DNA from: Trochalopteron elliotii
Lineage: Eukaryota; Chordata; Aves; Passeriformes; Leiothrichidae
Assembly: GCA_024734555.1 (NCBI GenBank)
Contig: JANPWX010000639.1
Coordinates: 104,081 to 168,080 of the forward strand
Reading direction: 5' to 3'
DNA length: 64,000 nt
A program made the position numbers and the translations under genes. Below, piece after piece: positions 44,101-56,500 of this stretch; within the stretch, counting starts at the first letter, position 1, and each line of letters starts with the position of its first letter. Under the pieces are notes generated by a model, which did no database searches, was not told where the DNA came from, and worked only from the letters and a program-made list of their open reading frames with translations.

Positions 44101-47100
44101 AAGACCTTACTGTTTGGTAAAATGACCAAATTGGCACCTGCAGGGACATGTAATGCCAATCTCAAAAGAAGTGAAGATAATTTAAATAATGAATGAATCT
44201 GCCCATATCCAATCCTCACCATAATCACCTAGAAATTTCGATCAATCAACTTTACTCAAAACTGCTGACAGTACCATAGCCCGTTTTTACATGCCTTGGC
44301 TGCATCAACCACTAATGGTGCTAATGCCTTTCCTTCTCCCTTTACATTAATGTGTGTGAGTGTCCCCCACACTATTTATCTTTGGTCTTGCCTCAGTGAG
44401 AAATGATAAATTGCTGAAAGCCCTTTGAAGGTGTTGATTCTAGGAGATAGTGTGAACCTGAACTCCACTTCCCTGATTAGGTGTGTGGAGAAGGAGCAGG
44501 GTATTATATAAGCCTGTGGAGAGCCCTAATACTCCATATCCCTATAAGGGGACCCTGCCAGTATCTGGATCTGTAGACTCTCTGATGCATCTGGCAGGTT
44601 ATTTGTTTTATGCTTTATGAGATTGCTGTAAAAAAAATGAATAAAACTCACCAAGATCTGTTTGTCTCTGGCTTTAGCACAACTATCCTCACCAGCTGTA
44701 CTGCTGTTAAGAAGTTGAACAATTTGTTTTTCGTGGCAAGTATTAGTTTTTGTCTAAAAGTCCAAGTAAAAAAACAACAAAAAAGTAGCTATTTTCCTTC
44801 AACTGATAAAATCTTGCCAGGCATCTGTTTTTTGTATATTTACACAGTAGATCACATATTCTATCTGAAGCAAAATTCCTTTATTCTATATTTACATCAT
44901 GTGTTTTTGCATGTTTACCAAGGATTCCATTACACTTCAAAAAGTGACATTACAGCACATCTTACTTGCTTTCAGGTGTTAGGTATATGGCCACGGTATC
45001 CCTCAACGCACAGATTTCAAGTTTTGCCTAAAAAAAAAAATACAAGTCTTGAAACAATGACACAATGTCCTTTCACCAAGTGTATGCAAGTATGCCAGAG
45101 CTTCACCTTCTTGAGAGGCAAATACTACTGCATGCTGCCCTTGTAAGCATCCTTGGCCTTAAACAGTTTATTTCCTGTATTCTTTGTTGCCATGCTGCTC
45201 TGTCGGGAGACTGCTCAAAGGAACAATTTCGTACTTTTGATTCAAGTCAAACTGTTTACATGGTCACTGTGTAGTAGTTAAACACTGGTGTGTCTCTTGG
45301 TAACAGTAAAATTTCAGTAAATTTCAGTTCTGTTTCACCTTTTCTGTACTGTGATAGAAAGATAGAAGGATGCAACTTCTTTTTTATTTTTTTTTTCTTA
45401 ATGAAATACAGTGAGCTTTACTTCTCACAGCACTGCTTAGCCAGGGAGGAAGGAAACATAAAAGAACAAAAATCTGTCAATACACATTTTATGCTTGGTT
45501 CTTTTGATGAATTCCTTTTTTTCCATCAGATGAGGAAGTAGAATGATTGTACTTTGTTTCTTTTGTGTCACCTGGTGGGCACAAGAGCTTGAGGATTTTA
45601 CTCCTGCACTGTCCTATAGGGCCAGGTATTAATTTTCACTTAGGCAAACTGTGGAGGAGACTGAAGGCACAGATTAAACAAACTTCATAGATCATCCTTT
45701 GGTCTTTGAAAAGCAATCATTATCTTCACAACTTTCATATGAAATAGAAACATTCTGCAAGAGATCATTCAGTAATCTCATTTAAAAATACAACGTGAAC
45801 TTCAAAAAAATTTACATTCTATTCTTTTAAGCATAAAGATGAAATTTAATCCACTTAGACATTACAGTAACTGATCTGCATTTAGACACAACTAATGATA
45901 TTAATCTTCCAAAACAAAACTTTTAACAATGCAATACAGACAACTAATTCCACTTCTAATGAAAGCCTTTGGCTTTTAGGTATCTCCCTCATCCCTCCTC
46001 TGTGCAGGAAGACAGCTAAAATTTATGCTTGTTTAGAGCCAGAAACTTCTGGCACAAAATATAACACAGCTACCCCAAATTTTATACTCATAAGAAATGC
46101 TTTTCTCAACACAGAGTATTTTACCTCTTTTTGTATAGTGCTCCAAGCTCCAGAATTATGGACTTTTCGAAGTCCTATGCCTAAGATTCTGGAGCCTTTT
46201 CTACATTTTAGGAGGTACCAGTACCCCATTCTCAAGTACCACAGCCTAAGTAAATCTGGTGAAGGGCGAGCCCTGCAAAACTGTGGGTCATGGGACCTGG
46301 GAATACAGAGAGAGGCTTGAATGAGAATTTTTTGTTCAGCCTAACAAGGCTTGGATGACTCTCACACTGCTGCTGTCTGTCAGACAGGATTTTCCACATT
46401 CAGAGGAACAGAAAATGACCATGACTGACAAACTTGAAGTAAGGAGAGAAAAGCCTTTCAATTATGGGTTTAGGCAGCAAGTCCCTACAGTGGGTTGTTT
46501 AACCAGACAAAAGGGATACAGGAGTAGCTTTGTTGTTATTCATGGATTTGGTTTAAATACAGAGTCAATCTTACTTGGCTGTGACCTTCCTGTACTAATT
46601 CTCTGTCCAATGCCATTACTAGCAGCAATTGTAAAATAAGGCTTACAACTGGATAATTATTTTCCCATCATAATGCAAGAGTGATGTTGTGAACAATGAA
46701 GATAGGGTCTTTTTCTGTTACAGCCATAGCAATATGACTTAAAGGGATTTTTTAAAAAAGATGTTTTTCTTAGAGTCTTTTAAAGCTTACCCAATAGCAA
46801 GTACAACCACCAATCCAGCTGTAAATTAAGACAACAAAGCTATTCTGCCCATGTTACAACAACATGGTGTTGCAGAGAGAGTATAACAAACAAGTGACTA
46901 ATCCTGCAAAGTCTTACAAGATCCTACTGAATCCTGTTTTAGGGATTTTTAAATCTCAAAATACCAATACACTGGCTTTTTCTTTTAAAGTGATTTTTTG
47001 TGTCAGGTCAAAGAGAGTATTTGACAACATTTCAAAGAGATGCCATTATGATGCTTTTCATCTCACAGGACACAGGTAGCCTTATAATGATGTCTAACAC

Positions 47101-50100
47101 AAAAATAACCCTAAAATATAATCAAGCCCAAGAACAAGTATCCCAAAGGTACTCATCCAAAATCTGAAATAGGTTGTAAACTAACCAGTTTTACCTCCTT
47201 GCTTTCGCTGCTATAATAAATCAAACAAATACCCAGATTATACCTCTGTCTGTTATACTCAGTTTTCTACATTCAGATGTTTGACAGTACAAAGTATTCA
47301 GGTACCTGTAAAGCTCCATTTTTGCTGAAGGATGAAACACACTGCATCAGTCGACTCAGTTCTTCAGAGACTGCTTCTACAACCCTTGACATTACCCGAG
47401 GAACTAAGTCTTTGGAAATGGTAAACACCTAAGTTTTATGAAAGAAGAACCATGAGCACAACACCTGCATTAACAGAAATATTTTCAATACTAACATTTC
47501 AATAAAAAACATAAACCTCTTCGACTGAAAGGTCCCATTCATTTTTTCAATATACAAAAAATTCAAAAGAAACCAGAATATGAAGGATGTCTTTTGATGC
47601 TTGTCCTGCACTTTGACCAATCCCCTCTGTTAATAGCAAATTTGGCTATGTGATTTGTGATAACCATCTTGCTGTATCAAAAGGCAGCTAAACTCCAAAA
47701 TATGTGCTTTTGGCTGATGGATGCAGGTAGTCAGGTGGCTGTAGATAGACTGCTGTCTTGTAGATAGCACCTTTAATTCAGAGTTGTGTGTCTGACTGAC
47801 ACAGTTACACATTCAGCCACTTTTTATCCATCTATTTTGCTATTTCTTCTAGACTCCTTTATATTTGACCACTGATGAGTGGCTAGTGTTGTTATACTCT
47901 GTGGCAGGGATGAACATTTGACAATCTGTGTGAGTATGAGGGTGTCAATGGATTTTTGTTTAGACTCTACCACCGGTGCCATTTATTAAGTTCCCTGGCA
48001 AAAAAAAAACCAAACCTTACTGGTTGTCCCATGCATCAAGACCATCTTTTTAACCACTTATTTGTATAACTTTTAAAAGTGGCATATTCAGAACAGTAAT
48101 AGCAACACAAAATTATTAAATCTATGCTTGAAGCAAAGTATGAAGAGACCAATCTTCCTTAAAGGGAGCTTTACAGAAGTGAGAAATTGTTGTGGATTTA
48201 AAAAAAAGAAAGTATGATTTTTCTATACAGAATTCAGGAAAATGCAGGCTAAGAGGTTGGAATATAGAAGGAAGTGAGATTATAGGTCAGACACATCAAA
48301 CTTGTGTCAAAGCTTAAATGTGATGATAAAGCTGCATTAAACTGCACAGGGCTGGGAGAGAAGATGACACAAGAAGCTGGAGTGGTGTATGTAAGCTGAA
48401 GTATGTGAATGGAATGGTACAAGAAAGAAAATGAAATGTATAAAGTTTTAAAACACTTCCCCATTTGCTGCTTTGAAATAGTCTGAAGAATTAAGTAGTG
48501 GACTGTTTAGCTGGAATACCTTTGCTTTTATGCAAAGTTTAGATCCCATGCCTGGGAAGGAAATTTAGCACCTGACAGAAGATATAATACATATGTATAA
48601 AAATAAGCAAGGAAAAAAAAACAAAGAAAGAAAGATTCCTACAGAGTTTTCAGTAATTTAAATAAAGAACTGTGTAGCAGGCAACCCAGAAGGCTGACCA
48701 TTCCAGAAGGCAGGTCTGCACCACAGGCCAAGTACACTGATCCTGTAAATGTCAGCTACCAGCTGTCACCAGTGGTGGAAAGGGGTCATCTTACTCAGCA
48801 CCAAACACTGCTGACCAATTCAACACAAACATAGCAGGAATATGTCCAAAGATCTTCTACTGAGAATATTTCTGCTTGCAATGAGCACCCTTCAAGTTAC
48901 TTTATAGAATCCAGGAAAAATAATTCTCAGCAAGGGTGAATCATCACAAATTTGCAATAAGAAGCCCTTATTTTGATTTCAGCTAAATTTGAATTCAAAG
49001 GTAGAGAAACAATTTTCTTTCCCTTTCAGTTTATCCTTGCTATTCATCTGATGGTTAATTTTTGCTGTTACAAACTACAGAAACTTGCTGCCTTGCTAAC
49101 TAAACTTAAGCCTGACCCAGCTTAACAGACTTTCACCAGTGGAAATGAGAGTTTTGTCTTGACACATGTTCTCATATTTCTGTCATATTTCGCATCTAGA
49201 AATTTGTGAGGCAACGCTATTTAGGCCAGAATCAGTATTGGCCTCAATGAAGAGAGCACAGCAATGCACCTTTCTGCTGCAGGATTTTAACAAGTATGCA
49301 TGTTCACAAGCCTAGCTCAGTAAGTCACAAATGCTTTCGAATTTTTTAAAGCAAAACCTCTAATTTCTGTTTTAATCAATTTCCACTACACTGAAAAGCA
49401 ATATTAAAAATCAGTATCATGATGGTATATGTTTTTAGTGTTTCTTATTCCCTCATTTGAAGCATCTAGTAAAATCACAATGCTTCTGTGAAAGTGCTTC
49501 TGCTGTAATTTAACAGTGAAATAGTAGCAAAAATACTGCAAGTCAAATTTGAAGTTCCTGAAAATATTTTAATTTATATGAATCCTTGTAATTTAAGAAG
49601 GAATAAGATAAGTAAAAGCCTCAAGTGAATCTCATTATATTTGAATTACAGGGAAAAGGGAGACCAGCCATACTTGTGGTATTTTGGAAAGTAAGAGTAA
49701 TATTACTACCAATGCTTCTACCAGGAGCAACAGTAAGCTGTTAACACTCTTGATGACGAGAAGGAGTGATTATGTAAAACACAGGCTCTAACTTAAAGAA
49801 CCATAGGAAATTCCTGCATATAATCCCAAAAGGCTAAATAATTGCAGCCCCTCCAACCTTATTATGTAATAAGCAATGTTTTAACATGCACTCCTTAGCC
49901 TAGGGAACCATTACCTACTTAGGTATTTCAAGCAGTATTTGTGTTGTACTAAGACAATAGAACTTTCTGAGTTTAGCTTTCCTATTTCCATTGCATGTAG
50001 AAGACTGACATATATTGGCTTTTCACTCTGAGTGGCATGTGTTGAACGTTTTTTTCAAGGTGAAACAAAAGTTAATTTACAGATGTTTTGGAAAATAAAG

Positions 50101-50506
50101 ATAATCGGAGAAAGACAGCATCATAAGTAGTTACATATCTACATATTATCTGCATGGAAAGGGAGAATTTAGCTTTAGAATTTGGCTTTCCTCTTTATCA
50201 GATAATGGAGACAAAAAGGTGTAATGGAGTGTTAGAGAGAATAAACAGGAACTACTCATCTCCTTCTGCCCATTAAAAAAAAAGTTATCAGTTGCATAAC
50301 AGGTTGGCTAAACCTAATCTAAAACACATCTACAATGAAGACACTTAAATAAAAGGCTGAAAAAACCCTGGTGAAAGCCAGGATTTACCAGGAAAAGTAC
50401 ACTGAAATCATATGAATGTAAGCATGAAATGATTTGAAGTTTCTCCTCACCTCTGCATGCACAGCAATGATATTCACTAATGCTTCTTTCAAGTAGTTTC
50501 TGACAC
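41070..50506 (-). CDS. EXOC2: EXOC2 (SEC5), exocyst complex component 2 (3' end; five coding exons)
   Basis: Exons in transcript order: 50506-50451, 47428-47306, 45027-44966, 43153-43094, 41163-41070 on the minus strand. All introns are GT-AG with consistent phases. The product is the C-terminal 130 residues, exactly the length of the matching part of human EXOC2 (924 residues in total). EXOC2/Sec5 is a core subunit of the octameric exocyst, which tethers secretory vesicles to the plasma membrane; its N-terminal IPT-like domain binds RalA/RalB. That domain and the rest of the helical rod are right of the window. The part here is the last alpha-helical bundle. Substitutions against human are few and conservative (for example [16 protein letters not shown] for SKELVPRVLSKVIEAV). 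The gene converges on IRF4, as on human 6p25. Confidence 0.98.
41164..43093 (-). other. EXOC2 intron
   Basis: A 1930-base GT-AG intron between the last two coding exons. It is AT-rich, with A runs near 41759-41773 and 41787-41797. No other gene or named repeat is seen. Confidence 0.85.
43094..43153 (-). CDS. EXOC2: EXOC2 penultimate coding exon
   Basis: 60 bases: one base completing Lys, 19 codons [19 protein letters not shown] and two bases of Lys. The human equivalent is [19 protein letters not shown]. Acceptor CTTGCAG, donor AA|GTGAGT. It is too short to be found by open-frame length; it was identified by protein match and phase. Confidence 0.97.
43612..43790 (-). mobile_element. CR1 LINE 3'-end fragment
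   Basis: Reads ATAGAGTCATAGAATAATTT then AGGTTGGAAGGGACTTTAGG and TCCAACCCTGATCTC on the + strand, the reverse of the diagnostic CR1 3' terminus, followed by a CAGTCAAGTTTTGAGTAACT/CCACAGATGG stretch typical of CR1 3' regions. No reverse-transcriptase frame remains. The right end is uncertain. It has the same orientation as EXOC2. Confidence 0.88.
44340..44690 (+). mobile_element. Possible solo LTR, antisense to EXOC2
   Basis: A TATA box (TATATAAG, 44505-44512) is followed 128 bases later by AATAAA (44640-44645) and then a CT/GT-rich stretch (CTGTTTGTCTCTGGC). This spacing is what the U3 promoter and R-region poly(A) signal of an LTR show. The TATA region is flanked by moderately GC sequence in an AT-rich intron. 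I cannot name the family or fix the ends, and a chance arrangement is possible. Confidence 0.35.
44966..45027 (-). CDS. EXOC2: EXOC2 coding exon ([14 protein letters not shown])
   Basis: 62 bases: 20 codons [20 protein letters not shown] plus two bases of Lys. The human segment is [20 protein letters not shown]. The acceptor is TTTTTTTTTTAG and the donor AA|GTAAGA, in phase with both neighbours. It is short and cannot be found by open-frame length. Confidence 0.97.
45028..47305 (-). other. EXOC2 intron
   Basis: A 2278-base GT-AG intron, AT-rich. It contains a T-rich stretch (45380-45396) and a two-part inverted repeat (46147-46195). A 141-codon + strand frame at 45895-46320 has no recognisable features. 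Confidence 0.85.
46147..46195. repeat. Two-tier inverted repeat
   Basis: The outer arms GCTCCAGAAT (46147-46156) and ATTCTGGAGC (46186-46195) are perfect complements. An inner GGACTT / AAGTCC pair (46160-46165, 46170-46175) closes a TTCG loop. The two stems are separated by unequal internal bases (3 and 10). Confidence 0.8.
47306..47428 (-). CDS. EXOC2: EXOC2 coding exon ([12 protein letters not shown]...NGALQ)
   Basis: 123 bases, exactly 41 codons: [41 protein letters not shown]. It is phase 0 at both ends. Against human only four conservative changes are seen (E to D, L to M, K to R, I to V). Acceptor AACTTAG, donor CAG|GTACCT, a weaker donor than the other EXOC2 introns here. It encodes an amphipathic helical segment of the exocyst rod. 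Confidence 0.98.
47429..50450 (-). other. EXOC2 intron
   Basis: A 3022-base GT-AG intron, AT-rich throughout. No gene or named repeat is recognised. Confidence 0.85.
50451..50506 (-). CDS. EXOC2: EXOC2 coding exon ([18 protein letters not shown])
   Basis: 56 bases: two bases completing Gly plus 18 codons [18 protein letters not shown], identical to human EXOC2. The acceptor is TTTGTTTCAG and the donor GAG|GTGAGG. It is the most upstream EXOC2 exon I can find in the window. The next human segment (around GIYAGYFDWKDCLPPT) is not recognised to the right. Confidence 0.98.
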
Positions 50507-53500
50507 CTGAAACAAAAGAAACAAAATAATTACTTTCATTCTGTTGTCTCAACAACAACATAATATTCTGCTGTTTGATACTGTACTTTTTATTTTCATT
50601 TTTTACTACTACTTTTGCAATCAGAGGCAGAAAGAGAAAGTTCCATAGCCACACCACCAGTCTATTTCCTTTTTCAAATCAAATGGAGAAAGGCACATTT
50701 CCTTAGAGCAGAAGGCTAAAAAAAGCCAGTAGGTTCCTGTTTTAGTATTCTTCTCTAACAACATAATTTCACCAACTTTGCAATTTAATAAAAAACTAGC
50801 ATTATTAAAAAAAATACATTCTGGATGTTTTGCTAGAATACACACACCATGACACAGAACATGCATCACAGTTCGATAAGTTCTAAAGAACAAAGACAAG
50901 AGGTTTTGTTTGTATAACAGTCTTCAAGACCTTACTACTTTATCAGCTTCTCTATCTGTGAATTATTATAGATAGGAATAGCAAGGTCTCTTGTTTATCT
51001 GAAAGTGGTTCAGAATATATTACTCATGGCAGTTTATAGGAGATGTCATGCCTTAGTAGAAATTTCCTTTTGGGGAAGGTGGAGAAGTCAGATAAGCATT
51101 TTCTTGCCAAGCTTATGAAACGCTTGTCAATTTACACTAAGAAGTGAACTCTAAACAGAAGAACATCCAGCAGCATGTGCTTTAGTTAGGACAGGCTCTT
51201 AGTAATCTCTGCTGCTGTAATTCTGTAACTTGCCCAGCCTGTACTCCAGTTGTCTAAGATTTAAAGCAGGCAAAAACCTAAAATTGCCTCACTTGATTTT
51301 TGCCACTTCACTTTGTAGGCAAAGGAAAATTAGAAAGCATTCACCTCACTAAAGTATGCACAAATGCTAGAAGTACAAACAAAGTAACAAGAGAGAGTTA
51401 GTGATCCACCTGACCTCAAGTTATGATTTTGATTAGTCTACCATGAACTGGAGAAAGTGCAATTAGAGGCTCCATCCCTCCCTTCAATATATTCAATCAA
51501 CAGCGAAATACGAGAATCATCGACAAAGACTGGTGAGACTACACAGCTCAGAGATCACAGTGTGATTAAGGCTAATGCTATAAAAATTACAAAGTGAACC
51601 TTTAATCAGTTCATCTTAGTTGCTCCACCTTTCCTCAGATAATGTCAATGCAGAAACTTAGTCCTGATACAGAAAACAGCTTTAAAAGGGGTCACCTGAG
51701 ATCATCAAAATGAGCTATTCTGTGAGAAGCGTAGAATCTCTCTACTGCCACCTCAGTCATGCTCATATCTTTAACCATTGATCCCACAACTTGCCTCAAG
51801 ATCTAAAAAATTTTTCTTAGTTAGACAATTATGGATAAAAACTTTATAAAAGTAGGACACGAGGGTGACAGGACTGTCTTGCATGAGGAACAAACATCTA
51901 GGATGTGCAGTGGGATGCAGCCTGAAAGTTAGAAAAATATAAGCCTTTCTCCCTGCATTCCAAAACATCTCTAGTGCCTTTTCTCTTTACCTTTATTCTT
52001 CCCCTTGAAATTCTCAGTAGTTTTCTTCCCTTTAAATTAAAGCAAAGACAAGTCAAACAGTATTGTATACTGTTTCATATATATTGTATACAGGTTGCAA
52101 ACTTAAAATTCCTTTCATCTTAGCAATGTAGCGCGGGAGGAATAAAGTAACACCAGAAATTTTATGAAACTGACTTTTTTTTCTCCTGCCCTGTAACCTT
52201 GCAAAACAAAGGAAGAATGTTACACACCAATTCTTGAACCACACCAAAAGATCACAGGTATATGTGGAAATGCAACACCCCCTTCCTTTTTCCTCTTCTA
52301 CTTTTTTCCTTCTTTTACTTCACTCTGCCCCTGTTTAAATCCTCTGCACACTTCACATCACAGAGGTCAAAATTTCTACCATGCCCCAGAAGCAAATACA
52401 ACTTGATTAGACACTGAACAATGGTATGCAAATCATGTCAACAGGTACAGGGTGAATTTGGGAGCTGGTTTGCAGTTAACCTCAGAGTGCAAAGTGTTGC
52501 TTTTGGTCCACAATCCTATGTGGTATTCAGCTTTTGGCTGCCTACCAGCCTCATCTTGTGACAGTAGGATCTTTCATGTGGGAACTGTGATTTTACTTTT
52601 GCACAAAGAAAAAGATTAAGATTTTGACAGTCTCCCTTCTCTAGGGATACCTGAGCACTGCCATGGCACCTTCCTTAGTCAATCAAAATTTCAGTTGTGA
52701 CCTAAGCAGCATTTCTTTGGCCCAAATGAGTGTTCCCTAATGAAGTATCTCAACCCAAACCCTGCTACTGCTGGGAAGCCATAAGGAAAGTACAGAGAGG
52801 GGGCTGCCATGTCAAACAGACAGGGCATGTGTGTCTCCTGTAGAGGTGGCCAGCAGGCTGAGCTGGGAAGAAGTGTCATCAAGGAGGTGAGTAAAAAGCT
52901 GGAGTGGATAGAGACTGAAGTGGGTTGCGTAAGAGGGTGGTGTGGCTCCAAGGAAGAATCCTCATTTCCCACCTATCCCATCTAAACTCCTGAGGAAGTG
53001 TGCCTCTTATGCATTCATGCAACTTGGCTCAGGGTAGGAGCTGCTAATTCTGTCTGCTGCTGTAAGCACCCAAATTAAACAGTGACTGTGCTAGTAGAAG
53101 TTGCCTATCACTATATCTGCAGAAACTTTCCATAATGTATTTCATGAACAGTTAGTTACCAAGTTGCCATCACAGTTATAACTATGTAAGTACTGTTAAT
53201 TTATAAAAGCACAAAATACTAATATCAGCAACATTAGTGCCAGGTGTTGAATAGCATTGTCTGATGGTTCTCAGCAAAGGTAAAATGGTTATTTATGTCA
53301 GAGCTCAGAATGAATTCAGTAAATGGAATGGAGAAGGAAGCCATGGTAAAAATGAAGTGAGTAGCTTAGTATTGCATACTGTTAGCCTATCCCAGCTGCA
53401 TGATAAAATTGTTAATTTAAACCTCAGTGAAAGGGCATAAGCAGACATATTTTATCTTCCATCCTTTGCCACACACAAGGACGAATGGGTGAGCTAAGAA

Positions 53501-56500
53501 CTTAGAGGAGATTAGTGCTACAGGGATTGCAAGAAATAATTAGGTGTTCCTGACCTTTCATAGCAGGCTCAGTCCTGCAATGACTGCAGGATCAGGGAGC
53601 CCAGCACTAGCACAGATACTTCCTCAGTTTCTTGGACAGGTTTTACAATTTAAGAGCAAATAATTCAGCACAAACTGTGCAAAGCTATGCAGTTTAGAGA
53701 CAGTCTATGTATATGACAATGCAGTTACCTTAATTGCAGCATTTAATAACCTGAAAGACCTTGTCTTGGTAAGCTAAACAAGACAAAGACAGAAAGAACA
53801 TGCAATTGCACAAATGCCAGCAGACTGGTGGAACCAGACAGGGAAAGAAGGGAGAACTATGCAAGGTGAAGAACAACATGGGTACAAGAAAGAAAGACGT
53901 AAAGGAACTATTGGTGAAGTTAGGCTGGAAATTGAAGGTCACTGTGTAAAGGTTTGCTCTAACTAAGCCATGAAATATGTGGTTTTATGACCATCATTGG
54001 TATTGGGGGGGGTCAGTTCCCTACCACAAATAGAACATAAGTAAAAAGGGTATTTCCCCCTAGCCCTTACTTTTGTCTTATTTGTGAAGGATTTAATTTT
54101 TGGATGTGGACACAAAGCCAAACATATTGGAATGTCAGGACCTGCAGGCATAGTTAATAACCGTTCTATATTTTGAAAAGTTACAATTAAAAAATATCCA
54201 ATTTCTGATTTATATCACTGTACTGTTTGTGGCAGGCTTTGCTGAAGCAAAGTATTACTTTTCTAGAGTATGATTCACTGGAAATACAAGCAGTGGCATC
54301 CAACTGTGAATTTGTTGTGAAATTCATTTCAAAATGAAAAAATCCTGTCTAGAATAGAATTTTTGTGCAGCTTTCTCTACAACTGTTCAGCAGCCCACGC
54401 AATTACAGTTTTTGGGACACCATGCTGCCAGTCCTATTATACAGCACTGAAAGCTAATGCACCATGTAACTGTAGGTTGCAACTATTAGGCTAATCAAGT
54501 GAAACATAACATTCTTAAGTCTAAAATACCTCTTATTTAGCATATTGAAGCACAAATACAATGCCTTTCCACTGCTTTTGACAGAAATGTGTTAAAGAAA
54601 GTCTCAACAAGCCCTTGCAATTTCTCTGAGGAAAATGTTATTATTCTGTTACAACATAAATGCATTCCACTCCCACTCTATTCTTAATACCAAAGACTGA
54701 CTTGCTGGAATTCTAGCTGCCACTAACAAAGCCCCAGCATTGCTCTAAAGAAAAATGGATGGGAAGACTTAAGACATAAAAAATGAAGGACAATTTCAGC
54801 CATCAACTATCACAATGGCTGACAGAAACTTTAAAATAGCATCTTCCAATTTGGGACTCTCCACTGTACTTTTTACCAGAGAAACATATAACAAAATTAT
54901 CCATTCATCTCCACTCTATACCACCTATTAATTTTATTCTTTTTTTTTTACAACTTAAATGTGTCAGTTTATGTTTCAAAGCAATTTTAGCAACACTGTA
55001 AAGCTGTAGCAAGGATGACTGTATGAATGATGGGAAAAGCAGAAGGGAAAAAGGTTTGTGGTTCTGAGGAGTAACAGAAACCAAACTTTTAGCTTGCCAA
55101 TGCAGGAGTCATTGAGAAGATCTTCCGATGGTGCAGTGCTACCAGTTGTCCCACTTGTAGTTCTCAGAGATATGTTTCCCCCAAGTACTTATATGACATT
55201 GTTATACTACGAAACCCCCAAAGTGACTGAATAAGCATGCAAGAGCTGGGACTCCAATACCACATGTGTAATTTTAAAACACAGAGAGGCTACAAAAACT
55301 TGCATGCAAGAAAAAAGCAAGGGTTGCACACACAATAAAACTGAACTCATCAGGCTGCTTTTTCTGTGCCAGAAGCTAACTTGGGTCTTCAAATGTTCCC
55401 AGTCCTTCTACAGCAGATTGATAGCGTGAAGGATCTGAGCTTCAAACAGTTTTTAAGCCTTCTGCAGACTCAAGAGTTCCAAGAATGAACTGAAGTTCAG
55501 TGAGGACAACTGAAACACACAGGAAATTTTAACCCAGGCAGACTGAGTTTGACAACCTTTTAACTCTTGTGGGATTGGAACTTCATCTGAGATGGACAAC
55601 TGGGAATCCAGCCTTGCTGCTGCCTCTCACTAAACCAGCCTTTTAGCTTGCCTCTTGTGCAAAAAGGAGAAGTAGAGGATAAATGCATATAACTGTTTAC
55701 AAAAAGCAGGTGATGTCAGCAGGTACCTCTGCTTGTCAGCAGTAAGCCAGACACGAGGATGAGAGGCTGTGAAGGGTGAAAAGAAAATAAAAAAGGCAAA
55801 TTTAGTTACAAAGAAATCATGCAGGAATATTGAATGCTACTGTTCCTCTCTGGAGGAGCCAGAAAAGCCATCCACGGGAAATTTTACAGTTTGACAGCTG
55901 CCATTTTTTTTTTTAATAAAGCAGAGAGGACCAAACAGTTCTTAATATGTTGACTAAGCCACCAGTCCTGTTTCATGACTGAGTTGACTGACTTATTAGA
56001 AACCTAAGCTCTGAGGGATTGAAACAGAAATGAGTGGTAGGCACAGAGCCACCAATTCAGGGAACAACAGAGAGCATTCTGAGACCATTCTGTAGGAGGT
56101 CAATACTTAACTGGGCAAGCAACTGCTGCTGGTGGTAGCAATGCTTCTTAGTGCTTCTGAAAGGAAAGCACTAAATTTGTTGGCCTTGAGGCTTGAGCAT
56201 GACTTGGTAGAGACAGGAAAACTGATGCCTGGGAGTCTGAAATTTTGCATTTTAAGACACATACAATTGTACGCAGTATTTTTTACAATTTATTGTTCTA
56301 TTTGGTGGGTTATGCCAGAAACAGTCAATCAGTCTGAAACCTCTTTTTTTCCTGATTACTTTTCAATGAAAACTTTCCTGAAAAAAATACTAATGTACAG
56401 AATTTGGTGATCCAAAAGATTAGTATTTTTCATACCTAGCTTGAGAACACCAATAATTACCTCTTCCTGGACATTTCACTTGCTACTCTGATAGTAAATT

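Larger units (their letters stand above)
43154..44965 (-). other. EXOC2 intron with transposon remnants
   Basis: An 1812-base GT-AG intron containing a CR1 3' end (about 43612-43790) and a possible solo LTR (about 44340-44690). The remainder is AT-rich and unassigned. Confidence 0.85.

Noticed and set aside
45895..46320. 141-codon + strand frame inside an EXOC2 intron
   Set aside because: No recognisable domain, antisense to EXOC2, and it spans the inverted repeat.
51700..51800. Exon-like CTCAGTC/CCTCAAG stretch in the long EXOC2 intron
   Set aside because: Neither strand translates to the expected EXOC2 segment, and no acceptor and donor pair fits.
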